Both the position numbers and the translations under genes were made by a program. The notes under the pieces are model-generated. The model did not search any database, was not told the DNA's origin, and saw only the letters and a list, made by a program, of their open reading frames with translations. From JABFRG01 sp046351415 (GTDB lineage: Bacteria; Myxococcota_A; Polyangia; Polyangiales; Polyangiaceae): 64,000 nucleotides of DNA. Location of the stretch: positions 372,001 to 436,000 of the forward strand of contig JAXLYO010000001.1 in NCBI GenBank assembly GCA_046351415.1, given 5' to 3'. This document shows, in pieces, positions 41,399 to 50,522 of the stretch (position 1 is the stretch's first letter; every line of letters begins with the position of its first letter).

Positions 41399-42246
41399 GC
41401 TCACTCGACCTCCGGTCGGTTGCGCGGCCACTCGCGGAGTCGCTGCGAGGCAGCATGCCGGCGTACCCGCACCTCTACGATGCGGCCATCGAAACGTGGC
41501 GTTCGCGGATGCGCAACGAACACGGTTCGTCTCGCGTGTTCTCGTCGCTGGCAGAGCAAATGACAGCAGCGGGCTTCGATTCAAGTGTGGTCGACGAGGT
41601 GCGCGCATTTGCCAAAGAAGAAGAGAAGCATGGCGCACTCTGCGGCTCCGTCGTCGAGGCGCTGGGCGGTGAAGCGATCGTTCCCGTCCTACCGGAAGCC
41701 CCCTTTCCGTGGCACACGGACCTGACACCGCTCGAGGGAGTCCTCTGCAACTTGCTCAGTATCTCGTGTCTATCGGAGACGATCGCCGTCGCCCTCATCG
41801 GCGCGGAGCGCTTCGAAATGCCCGAGGGACGTCTGCGTGACTTGCTGACCGAGATTTGGGCGGACGAAGTGGGGCACGCTCGCTTCGGTTGGCGCATCGT
41901 CTCCGACCGGGTCGAAGGGCTCTCCTTCGAGTCGAAGGCGCGTCTGTCCGAATACTTGCGCGCCGCGTTCGCGCATCTCGAAGAACACGAGCTCGCACAT
42001 CTGCCTCTGGCGGCCCAGCCCCCCGCAGAAGGAGTGAGTCTCGGACTCTGCAGCGGCAAAGATGCGCGCGCGCTGTTCTACGACACCATTCGAAGCGCGA
42101 TCCTGCCCCCGCTCGATGCTCTCGGCCTATCGGCGACCAACGCTTGGAACACGCGCTACTCGCGCATGAATTTTTCCCAGGCTTCCGGGACTTCGCCGAT
42201 GAGCTTTTCGGCGCCTGCGCGGTCGACGAGAACGAACGAGAACTGA
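41395..42246 (+). CDS. Ferritin-like di-iron protein
   Basis: 283 residues. The four-helix di-iron pattern is present: a Glu in SSLAEQM, ExxH in KEEEKHGALC, a Glu in CLSETIAVAL and ExxH in WADEVGHARFG. Such proteins store iron or act as oxygenases. Start GTG 41395, coupled by GTGA to the Cys-rich lipoprotein gene. The last 30 residues (FSQASGTSPMSFSAPARSTRTNEN) are low-complexity and lie antisense to the thioesterase 3' end (91-bp overlap), so this tail is probably added sequence rather than core. The electron or substrate partner is unknown. Confidence 0.78.
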   Translation: MSSLDLRSVARPLAESLRGSMPAYPHLYDAAIETWRSRMRNEHGSSRVFSSLAEQMTAAGFDSSVVDEVRAFAKEEEKHGALCGSVVEALGGEAIVPVLPEAPFPWHTDLTPLEGVLCNLLSISCLSETIAVALIGAERFEMPEGRLRDLLTEIWADEVGHARFGWRIVSDRVEGLSFESKARLSEYLRAAFAHLEEHELAHLPLAAQPPAEGVSLGLCSGKDARALFYDTIRSAILPPLDALGLSATNAWNTRYSRMNFSQASGTSPMSFSAPARSTRTNEN

Positions 42247-42644
42247 CCCGAGAAGAGGTCTTCGTCGTCTTGCGCGAGGAAGACCTCCACCTTCACGAGG
42301 CGACGACCGTCGTCCGTGATGCGTGCGCGTGCAGAAACGAGCTTTCCAGTACGAATGGGGCCTTTCAGGCGACCTTTGAACTCCGCGGTAAACCCGAACT
42401 TCTCTTTCAGCGCGACGACGGCCCAGGCTGCCACTTCATCGGCGAGCGTGGCGACGAGCCCTCCATGCATGATGCCGGGAGGACCTTCATACTTGTCGTG
42501 GGGGGTCATCGACGTGCGGACCCATTCTCCATCGCGTGTAAACTGCAGACGAAAGCCAATGGGGTGCGTAGGGCTGCAACCAAAACAAGGCTGACCTTCG
42601 CCGAAGGGGTTCTCGTAGATACCGTCGTGCTGCGCGAGCGTCAT
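42156..42644 (-). CDS. PaaI-type hotdog thioesterase
   Basis: 162 residues. Hotdog fold signature GIMHGGLVATLADEVAAW in the middle (catalytic Asp/Glu on the helix) and a short Cys pair at the front (QPCFGCSPTH). Hydrolyses an acyl-CoA; the substrate is unknown. Its 3' end overlaps the ferritin-like gene by 91 bp. Its ATG overlaps the stop of the following LPG-synthase-like gene in the other order: the membrane gene ends ... the two share ATGA at 42641-42644, so the membrane protein is read first and this thioesterase second in one operon. Confidence 0.85.
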   Translation of the reverse strand: MTLAQHDGIYENPFGEGQPCFGCSPTHPIGFRLQFTRDGEWVRTSMTPHDKYEGPPGIMHGGLVATLADEVAAWAVVALKEKFGFTAEFKGRLKGPIRTGKLVSARARITDDGRRLVKVEVFLAQDDEDLFSGQFSFVLVDRAGAEKLIGEVPEAWEKFMRE

Positions 42645-43603
42645 GGAGGAGACTTTACCTCGTCACTGCGCTCGTCGCTGCCTTCGATGCGGCGGTCCCG
42701 CAAAAAAGCGAGCGTCGCGAACCCGATGCCAGCGACGAAGAGCTGAGCCGCGCGCGGCAGAAGCGAAAGGGCTCCCGCTGTGGCGATGTTGGTTCCGAGG
42801 CCATCCGCGACCTCGGCGAACGCGAGCTCGCGAATGCCGAGCTGCCCCGGGACCAGCACTCCGATCGAAGCCGAGACCATGTGAGCGCCTTCGGCGGTGG
42901 CTGAACCGACGATGAATGGCGCCGAAGACGTGCCGCGGAGCAGAAAGCCGAAAAGGATGGCCTGCAAGCAGACCGATGCGAAGAGCCACGCGGTCGGTGC
43001 AAGGACGGGCGCACGGGCCGCCTCTCGACCGAAGCTCGCAAATGACTCGGCGCGTTTCGGCCATCGTTTGGCAAGCCATGCGTGGAGCCGAGGAGACCGT
43101 ACGAGCCCGAGCAGCCCTCCGCCGCTCACGGCCAGGAAGACCGCATTGGCGAAAAGGAGGCGCTGCAGCGATGGACATCGAGATGTGAGAAGCGCGCAGC
43201 CCACACATGCCACGGAGATGGCAAGCAGCGTCGCCGCCTGGTTCACGGTGCCCACGTTCACGCACCGCGCAAGGCCCACGCGTTTCGCAATGAGCGAGGC
43301 CTTGGTCGCTTCGGCGATGGGACGCGGAGCGGGAAGGACGGCGGAGAACGCGAAGCCCACGAGGTGAACCGCGTACATGCGACGGAACGAGACGAGCTTC
43401 CGGGCTTCTCCGAGCACGCTTCGTGTGGCCTGGGTCTCCGCACCCACGCGAATCAGTTCCACGAGCACACATAGTGGGATGAGTGACACCCGCCCCGCGA
43501 GGGCACGTTCGAGCGCGACGCGATCGGTGTTCCTCACGAACCATGCGAGCAAAGCGAGGCCGAGAGCCGCGCCAAGTATCCTCACCCACAGGGATTTTCG
43601 CAC
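42641..43603 (-). CDS. Lysylphosphatidylglycerol synthase TM-region-like (UPF0104) membrane protein
   Basis: 320 residues with eight or so hydrophobic segments. The AglD/UPF0104 pattern is visible: AVHLVGFAFSAVLPAPRPIAEATKA early, and PGQLGIRELAFAEVADGLG late, matching the family's P-x-G-x-G/RE region. Members are flippase-like or support lipid modification; this one has no soluble synthase domain. Unlike the usual PGG..E it has LPAPRPIAEA. It is the first gene of an operon with the thioesterase (ATGA overlap). Confidence 0.78.
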   Translation of the reverse strand: MRKSLWVRILGAALGLALLAWFVRNTDRVALERALAGRVSLIPLCVLVELIRVGAETQATRSVLGEARKLVSFRRMYAVHLVGFAFSAVLPAPRPIAEATKASLIAKRVGLARCVNVGTVNQAATLLAISVACVGCALLTSRCPSLQRLLFANAVFLAVSGGGLLGLVRSPRLHAWLAKRWPKRAESFASFGREAARAPVLAPTAWLFASVCLQAILFGFLLRGTSSAPFIVGSATAEGAHMVSASIGVLVPGQLGIRELAFAEVADGLGTNIATAGALSLLPRAAQLFVAGIGFATLAFLRDRRIEGSDERSDEVKSPP

Positions 43604-43685
43604 CGACTTACGTCACCTCGAACCACGCCCGAGGTCAAGCCATCAAGAAACCCAACTTTTTCGGAGGTCGTGCGTCCAACCAGGC

Positions 43686-44372
43686 ATGTCCGATGCCTAT
43701 CGTAGCGACAAGAGCGCGCTCCAAGAGCGTGCCGCTCAGCTTCGCGAACAACTCCGCGCTCTCTCCGCGCTCGATGGGGAGCGTTCCCGCGCGACGCAGG
43801 AACTCGCGGCCATCCAAAAGCGACTCTCGGACATGCAGAAACGGGCGCTCACGGTGCTCGATCGCGTTTCAATTGCGAGCCCCTGTTCGGTCAGCTGGGA
43901 TTCGATGAAGGGCGACGATCGCGTGCGATTCTGTGGGCATTGCTCGAAGAACGTTTTCAACCTCTCCGCGATGTCACGGGAGGAGGCGACGGCGTTCGTG
44001 ACCTCCGTCGAAGGAGCGCCTCCGTGCGTGCGTTTCTATCGGCGCGCCGATGGCACGATGCTCACGGCGGATTGCCCCGTCGGTGTGCGCAAGCGTCGCA
44101 CTCGTCGTATCATCGGGGCCGCCATTGGCGCCGTCGCGGCGCTCGGTGTCGGCACCGCCGCCTTCGCGATGATCTCTCGACCGAGGCACGTCATGGGGGC
44201 CGTAGCGGGAGAGATGAGGGAGCTGCCCCGTACGCCCGTGGCCATGGGAGCCGTGGCGTTCCCTGACGAATCGCAGGTGCCAGCGAGCCAAGGCAACCTC
44301 GAGAAGCACGAGAACATGGGGGAAAAGCCCGTGCCCACCGCCAAGGCCTCGGGACGGAATCAGGTGCGCTGA
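43686..44372 (+). CDS. Membrane protein with CxxC 'KNVFNLS' domain, copy A
   Basis: 228 residues: a coiled-coil start (ALQERAAQLREQLRALSALDGERSRAT), then a domain of about 80 residues with FCGHCSKNVFNLSAMS, REEATAFV and CVRFYRRADGTMLTADCPVG, followed by a basic patch (RKRRTRR), one membrane helix and a tail. The CxxC plus the later Cys suggest a zinc or redox site. The KNVFNLS...TMLTADCP pattern occurs in many bacterial proteins of unknown function. ATG 43686 is well placed. A paralogue follows 40 nt later. Confidence 0.78.
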   Translation: MSDAYRSDKSALQERAAQLREQLRALSALDGERSRATQELAAIQKRLSDMQKRALTVLDRVSIASPCSVSWDSMKGDDRVRFCGHCSKNVFNLSAMSREEATAFVTSVEGAPPCVRFYRRADGTMLTADCPVGVRKRRTRRIIGAAIGAVAALGVGTAAFAMISRPRHVMGAVAGEMRELPRTPVAMGAVAFPDESQVPASQGNLEKHENMGEKPVPTAKASGRNQVR

Positions 44373-44412
44373 TTTCGGGAAACTTTTTCGCTTGCTGCCC
44401 GTTGGATCCCCC

Positions 44413-45102
44413 ATGCCTCGAGATGCATACCGTGATGATCAAGCACCCCTGTCGGCTCGCGCCGAGGAGCTTCGCGCGCGAATCGCTGAGCTTTCCGAGC
44501 TTCAGCAAGCGCGCGCGGCGGCGGAAGCGGAACTAGCCGCTCTCGAAGCTCGCCTCGAAGCCTTGAGCAAGAAGCGTTCGCTGCCGATGCTCGATCGCGT
44601 GAGTGTGGCGGAGCCGTGCTCAGCGGACTGGAACCAGATGGTGCCTGTCCCGACCGAAGCAGACGGACCGAGCGGCCCTGGTGCACGCGTTCGCTTCTGC
44701 GGTCTTTGCGCGAAGAACGTCTTCAACCTCTCCGAGATGACGCGCGAAGAGGCGACGACCTTCGTCGCATCCATCGAGGGAACCGCCTGCGTTCGCTTCT
44801 ACAAGCGGGAGGACGGGACGATGCTCACCGCCGACTGCCCCGTGGGTGTTCGTCGTCGCCGTCGTCGCAAGATTCTCGGCGCGGTGGTGGCTGCAGCATC
44901 GGCCGTATCTGCGAGTATGTACGCCTTCGCGGCGAATCAAACGCAGTGCACGATGAAACGTGGCGGCTCGACACAGGTGGACGCCCGCGACACGCGGGAA
45001 GTGGGTGGGATCGATCGGCGCCATGAGATGATGATGGGCGGCATCCGTCCCATCGACACGCACCCGAACGAGCACCCCCTCGCGCCTCCGAAGCGGAGGT
45101 AA
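44413..45102 (+). CDS. Membrane protein with CxxC 'KNVFNLS' domain, copy B
   Basis: 229 residues, the tandem paralogue of the preceding gene. Same order: coiled coil (ARAEELRARIAELSELQQARAA), FCGLCAKNVFNLSEMT, REEATTFVASIEG, CVRFYKREDGTMLTADCPVG, RRRRRRK, one membrane helix, and a tail rich in Met/His (RRHEMMMGGIRPIDTHPNEH), which may bind metal. Copies differ mainly in the tail and membrane helix, the conserved core being nearly identical. Confidence 0.78.
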   Translation: MPRDAYRDDQAPLSARAEELRARIAELSELQQARAAAEAELAALEARLEALSKKRSLPMLDRVSVAEPCSADWNQMVPVPTEADGPSGPGARVRFCGLCAKNVFNLSEMTREEATTFVASIEGTACVRFYKREDGTMLTADCPVGVRRRRRRKILGAVVAAASAVSASMYAFAANQTQCTMKRGGSTQVDARDTREVGGIDRRHEMMMGGIRPIDTHPNEHPLAPPKRR

Positions 45103-45139
45103 CACCCGCGCGGAAGGCCTGTCCGACCATGGGGAGGTC

Positions 45140-46213
45140 CTAGTAGATGGTCATGTCGCCACTGTCGCTCTTGCAGATTCGGCTCTGCGGGTTGCCACCC
45201 TTGCGCAGGATGTCTTCTTCCGCGGGCTCTCGATAGATTCCGGTGAGCTCAATGTCGACCATACGCAAGATGGCCTTGTCGAGCGTCGTGACGAAGTAGC
45301 AAGGAATCGAAGGCTCGATGTGATCGTTGCCGACCCGCGAGTCGTTCGTGAGGAAGATATAGCGTCCACCGGTCATTTGAGCAGTTTCGCGCATCAGCAC
45401 CTCGGCCGTCTTGTCCACGCCGCTCGCGGCGACGGGGTAGACGTGCAGACCCTTCGTCTGAGCGAGTCTCACCGCATCGTTCGGCGTCTCGTGAGAAGGC
45501 GCGTCGCTCACCCAGAAGACGAGCTTTGCCGCATCGGAGTCTGAACGCCAATCGCGCGACACCGCCATGTCGAGTCCCTCTTTCACGGCTTCGGGGTAGT
45601 CGCCCCCACCGTCTGCACCTACCGCATCCAGCAGCGCCTTGAAGGCCGTTGGGTCGGTCGTGAAGGCGCTCTGCTGCGTCAGGTACGCATCGCCTTTGTC
45701 CCTGTAGAGTACAAGCGACCAACGGGGCGCCGCGTTGGGATACGCCTGCACGATCTTGCCGTGAATGGAAGAGAACTCGGCCTTGAGGTAGTTGATCTCG
45801 TCGCCCATGCTCCCCGTCGTGTCGAGCAGAAGCGTAATGTCGAGTTTGCTCTTCGCTTGCGCAGGGAGCAGCGCTGCGTCTCTTGCACTCACATGCTCCG
45901 CCTCCGTGAACATGAAGGAGCTCAGGCTGCCGATCGTGAGGTAGCGCGCGAAGTTGAGGTTGTCGTCCCAAACGCCAGCCGTCAGGATGCCAGCACCGAC
46001 TGGCTTGGGGTTGCCAGAAGGGGGCATGGGTGCGGCGGGGCCCGAGGACCCTCCGCTCGAACTGCCCGAAGAGCCCGTTCGACCACCCGAAGATTCCGAA
46101 GACGTTCCCGCATTCGTGTACTCTCCACCACCGTCTCCCGAGACGGTGGCCGTGCACCCTGTGACGAGCGAAAGACCAACGAGCAGGGCGGAGAGGTGGG
46201 GGGCGTAGCGCAT
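45140..46213 (-). CDS. VWA-domain lipoprotein
   Basis: 357 residues. Lipobox LVTGC (Cys20), then a long Ser/Gly/Pro linker. The von Willebrand A domain (about 125-330) has the MIDAS start DITLLLDTTGSMGDE, the DxSxS-like DTTGS set, and later ADGGGDYPEAVKEG and LVFWVSDAPSHE with further metal-binding residues. Probably mediates protein binding at the surface. The C-terminus has two Cys (RICKSDSGD). The upstream region lacks a clear operator. Confidence 0.86.
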   Translation of the reverse strand: MRYAPHLSALLVGLSLVTGCTATVSGDGGGEYTNAGTSSESSGGRTGSSGSSSGGSSGPAAPMPPSGNPKPVGAGILTAGVWDDNLNFARYLTIGSLSSFMFTEAEHVSARDAALLPAQAKSKLDITLLLDTTGSMGDEINYLKAEFSSIHGKIVQAYPNAAPRWSLVLYRDKGDAYLTQQSAFTTDPTAFKALLDAVGADGGGDYPEAVKEGLDMAVSRDWRSDSDAAKLVFWVSDAPSHETPNDAVRLAQTKGLHVYPVAASGVDKTAEVLMRETAQMTGGRYIFLTNDSRVGNDHIEPSIPCYFVTTLDKAILRMVDIELTGIYREPAEEDILRKGGNPQSRICKSDSGDMTIY

Positions 46214-46344
46214 GCCGAAGCGTTTGCACGCACTGTGCCTCGCTTCGGCGCAGTAGTTTCAAGAGCTTGCGCGACGCAGTTGTGTCATTCCGCGTCGCAC
46301 GGTGACGCACGGATCATGGCGACCCGGAGCGGCCCTTTCTCGCC

Positions 46345-46707
46345 TCAGCGACCACACTCCCATCGCGGTCCGAAACCCTTGTCGACACAGAAGCATCGAG
46401 CTTCCATGTAGCACTCGAAGGTTCGCGGAAGGGGGGTCGGACTAGGAAACTCGACCGAGCATCCGAGCGGTACGCCCGTCGCACGCGGAAGGCGTGAAAG
46501 GATCGGGTCTTCGGGCGCCTCGCCGAAACACGCGGCAACGTCCTTCCGCTCGCAGACGACGACGGGCTTCGAGTCGCAGCCGCCGTCGCCCGTGCGGATC
46601 GTCGCATCACGCTTGTAGACAGGCACGAGAATGTCGCCGCTGCACGCGTGGAGCAACGCCAACGGCAACGCGAACCAGACGACTCCAGGAACCGTGACCC
46701 TGCTCAC
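46345..46707 (-). CDS. Small Cys-rich predicted lipoprotein
   Basis: 120 residues if started at GTG 46707; a longer start at 46785 is possible but reads as non-signal. Hydrophobic segment then lipobox LALLHAC, and a mature part with eight Cys (GGCDSKPVVVCERKDVAACFGE, GCSVEF, CYMEARCFC). May be disulfide-rich. No family recognised. AGGGTG lies about 12 nt before the GTG. Confidence 0.6.
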   Translation of the reverse strand: MSRVTVPGVVWFALPLALLHACSGDILVPVYKRDATIRTGDGGCDSKPVVVCERKDVAACFGEAPEDPILSRLPRATGVPLGCSVEFPSPTPLPRTFECYMEARCFCVDKGFGPRWECGR

Positions 46708-46854
46708 GAAGCCGCACCCTAGCGCACCTGGCAGGCTGCTGAAAGCAGCGTGCTGTACAGTCACCCAGCCGGAGGAGCCCGACAAACACCGTCAACAACG
46801 GCGGGATTGTCGAATCTCCAAGGGGGGTGAAGTTCGTCGCTTTGCGGCCTTCCG

Positions 46855-47645
46855 CTAGCGGGCCTTCGCCTCGTGCAAGCGGGCGCAGGCAGCCTTCACG
46901 TCTGCATTCTCGAGCGGGCCGAAGTCTTCATGGAAAAGGTGCCAAAATCGCGGAGAAAACTCGAGCACGCGATCGCAAATACAACGAAGGCCTCGGTCGC
47001 CACCGAGATAGGCCAGCCGCACGTTCGGTCGCACGTTCTCGTCGATGCGCATACGCTCGAGCGCTCGAGCGACGCCAGTCGGGTCGTCATCGGCAAAAAC
47101 GAGGTCATACGCGGTGAGCTCGCCCTGCGCGTCACGTTGTCCGAGCTCCGCGACGGCCGCGAATCCGCCGGTGATGATGCGATAGGCTCGCGTGGCGGCG
47201 GAGCCCAGCAGAATCGCGGCGCGCTCGATGTCGTCGCTCAGCGCATGACGCAAGTGTGGAGACACCCGGCGCAGCATCATGCCGAGGGCTCGGAACTCGC
47301 CCTCCAGCGTGGGAAGCTCACGCTGCATCTCGCTCGCGGCGATGAGGGCTTTGACGACCGCGGTGGCGAGCGGGTCGGTGCCAACGAGCGCCTCCAGCAA
47401 GAAACGCGGCCCTTCGATACGCGGGGCCCCGAGCGAGCGCATGACGTACGCTTCGAGCGCCGCATCGTTCGGCACCTCGGGAAGGTCGAGGGCAAGGAGC
47501 GCGACGTTCGTTGGAACGATGCGCTCGTGGAAACCGCCGTCCACGTACGCCCGCGCAGCTTCCGCCGCTCCCTCCGAAAGAGAAGGAGAGAGCGCGCGGA
47601 GATAGGGGTAGCCTCGTGCGAGGCGTTGCTCGTAGGTGTCCTTGC

Positions 47646-47649
<4 letters not shown>
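46855..47649 (-). CDS. Conserved-looking protein of unknown function, coupled to acyl-CoA dehydrogenase
   Basis: 264 residues, soluble, no signal peptide. Helical and charged, with two Cys in RCICDRV near the end; no motif I recognise. Its ATG overlaps the acyl-CoA dehydrogenase stop (ATGA, 47646-47649), so it is the second gene of that operon and may serve fatty-acid or acyl-CoA metabolism, which is inference. Confidence 0.68.
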
Positions 47650-49508
<1,859 letters not shown>

Positions 49509-49527
49509 GGTGCAGCTCCTTTGGCGT

Positions 49528-49545
49528 ACTGAATCGCGATTCAGT
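49528..49545. promoter_or_regulatory. Perfect 18-bp palindrome ACTGAATCGCGATTCAGT
   Basis: Two 9-bp arms without spacer, 20-37 bp before the acyl-CoA dehydrogenase start, in the place of an operator over the promoter. TGAAT..ATTCA palindromes are typical of TetR-family regulators of fatty acid degradation. No such regulator gene is in the window. Confidence 0.6.
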
Positions 49546-49629
49546 TTAGGTCGTGCAACGCGCTGCGCCAAGAGCCCTTTGCCGAAGACACTGCTATCGC
49601 TGCAATTTTCCTCGAAATAGAGAACCCAC

Positions 49630-49697
49630 ATTGCCCCCGATGGATCGGGCTTCTTCCAATTGTGGGCCTTCCGGGGTCCGATGGACCGGGGGGCAAT
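49630..49697 (+). other. Structured element in the 354-bp gap before a lipoprotein gene
   Basis: The gap 49509-49862 has no gene. ATTGCCCCC (49630-49638) pairs with GGGGGCAAT (49689-49697), closing a 68-nt segment that holds smaller inverted repeats: CCCGATGGATCGGG and GGTCCGATGGACC. This could be a multi-branched RNA or an array of operators. No known riboswitch class is recognised. The rest of the gap shows nothing but the operator at 49528. Confidence 0.35.
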
Positions 49698-49862
49698 CGT
49701 CACTTGGTGCGCGTTCCGCTGCTACTGAAGTGCTTGTTTTGGTTGGTGAAAACGTCCAATTTCGAGGCCGTCCGCGGATTGTGGCACCCAACTTGCTCAA
49801 GTGTCTATCACGACACCGCGATGGCCGCGGGGTCTCTTGGTCTCAGGGAGAGGGTGCACATC

Positions 49863-50504
49863 ATGAAGAATTTCACGGCTGCTACGACGCTCGCATCGAC
49901 GCTTTTCGTTCTCGCAGCACTGCCGCTCGCCGGCTGCGCGGCCGACGCCTCTCCCAGTGACCAAGGCGCAACGCAAGACCCTCTCGGCGGCACCATCGAC
50001 AGCACGGCGAAGGTCGACTGCTCTCAGTACAGCCCGAGCCAGCAGAAGTGCGAAGCCCAGACGCAATGCGTCTATGACAAGGCGAAGAGCGCATGCATCG
50101 ACGCGCCGCGCCCCGCACCGGGTCCGGGTCCGGCCCCGGCACAAGACCCCTGCACCGAAGCGTTCGGAAAGGACCAAAAGCTCTGCGAGGCCTCGAGCCC
50201 CAAGTGCGTGTTCGACGTGAAGCAGAACGTCTGCGTGTACACGGGAGGCTCGCCGACTCCTTCGACGACCAAGTGCGCTTCCTACGGGGCCGATGCGAAA
50301 CTGTGCCTCGCGGACGCGGCGTGCACGTTCGACCGAGCGAAGAACCAATGCATCGATGGTGGTAGCACCACGGTCTCGCCGTCGCCGAGCACGACAGCAG
50401 TGGATGCGTATTGCACGCAAACGTACGGCAACAATCAAGCGAAGTGCGTTGCCGACGCCAAGTGCGTGTTCGACGGGCAGCGCCAAATGTGCCGCGGCCG
50501 CTGA
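49863..50504 (+). CDS. Lipoprotein with four Cys-rich repeats
   Basis: 213 residues. Lipobox LPLAGC (Cys25). The mature part has four tandem repeats of about 30 residues, each with four Cys in the pattern C-x7-9-C-x5-6-C-x8-C, as in DCSQYSPSQQKCEAQTQCVYDKAKSAC, PCTEAF..KLCEASSPKCVF, KCASYGADAKLCLADAACTF and YCTQTYGNNQAKCVADAKCVF, split by Pro/Ser/Gly linkers. Probably a disulfide-stabilised surface protein. ATG 49863 follows GGGAGAGGG. Function unknown. Confidence 0.8.
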   Translation: MKNFTAATTLASTLFVLAALPLAGCAADASPSDQGATQDPLGGTIDSTAKVDCSQYSPSQQKCEAQTQCVYDKAKSACIDAPRPAPGPGPAPAQDPCTEAFGKDQKLCEASSPKCVFDVKQNVCVYTGGSPTPSTTKCASYGADAKLCLADAACTFDRAKNQCIDGGSTTVSPSPSTTAVDAYCTQTYGNNQAKCVADAKCVFDGQRQMCRGR

Positions 50505-50522
50505 GCAGAAGCCGTAGCCCTC

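Noticed and set aside
49714..49729. A GG-N10-GC spacing (TTGGTGCGCGTTCCGC) before the Cys-repeat lipoprotein
   Set aside because: Only the two dinucleotides match; the flanking bases do not fit the -24/-12 consensus as the two at 36678 and 37287 do, and chance matches are common in GC-rich DNA.
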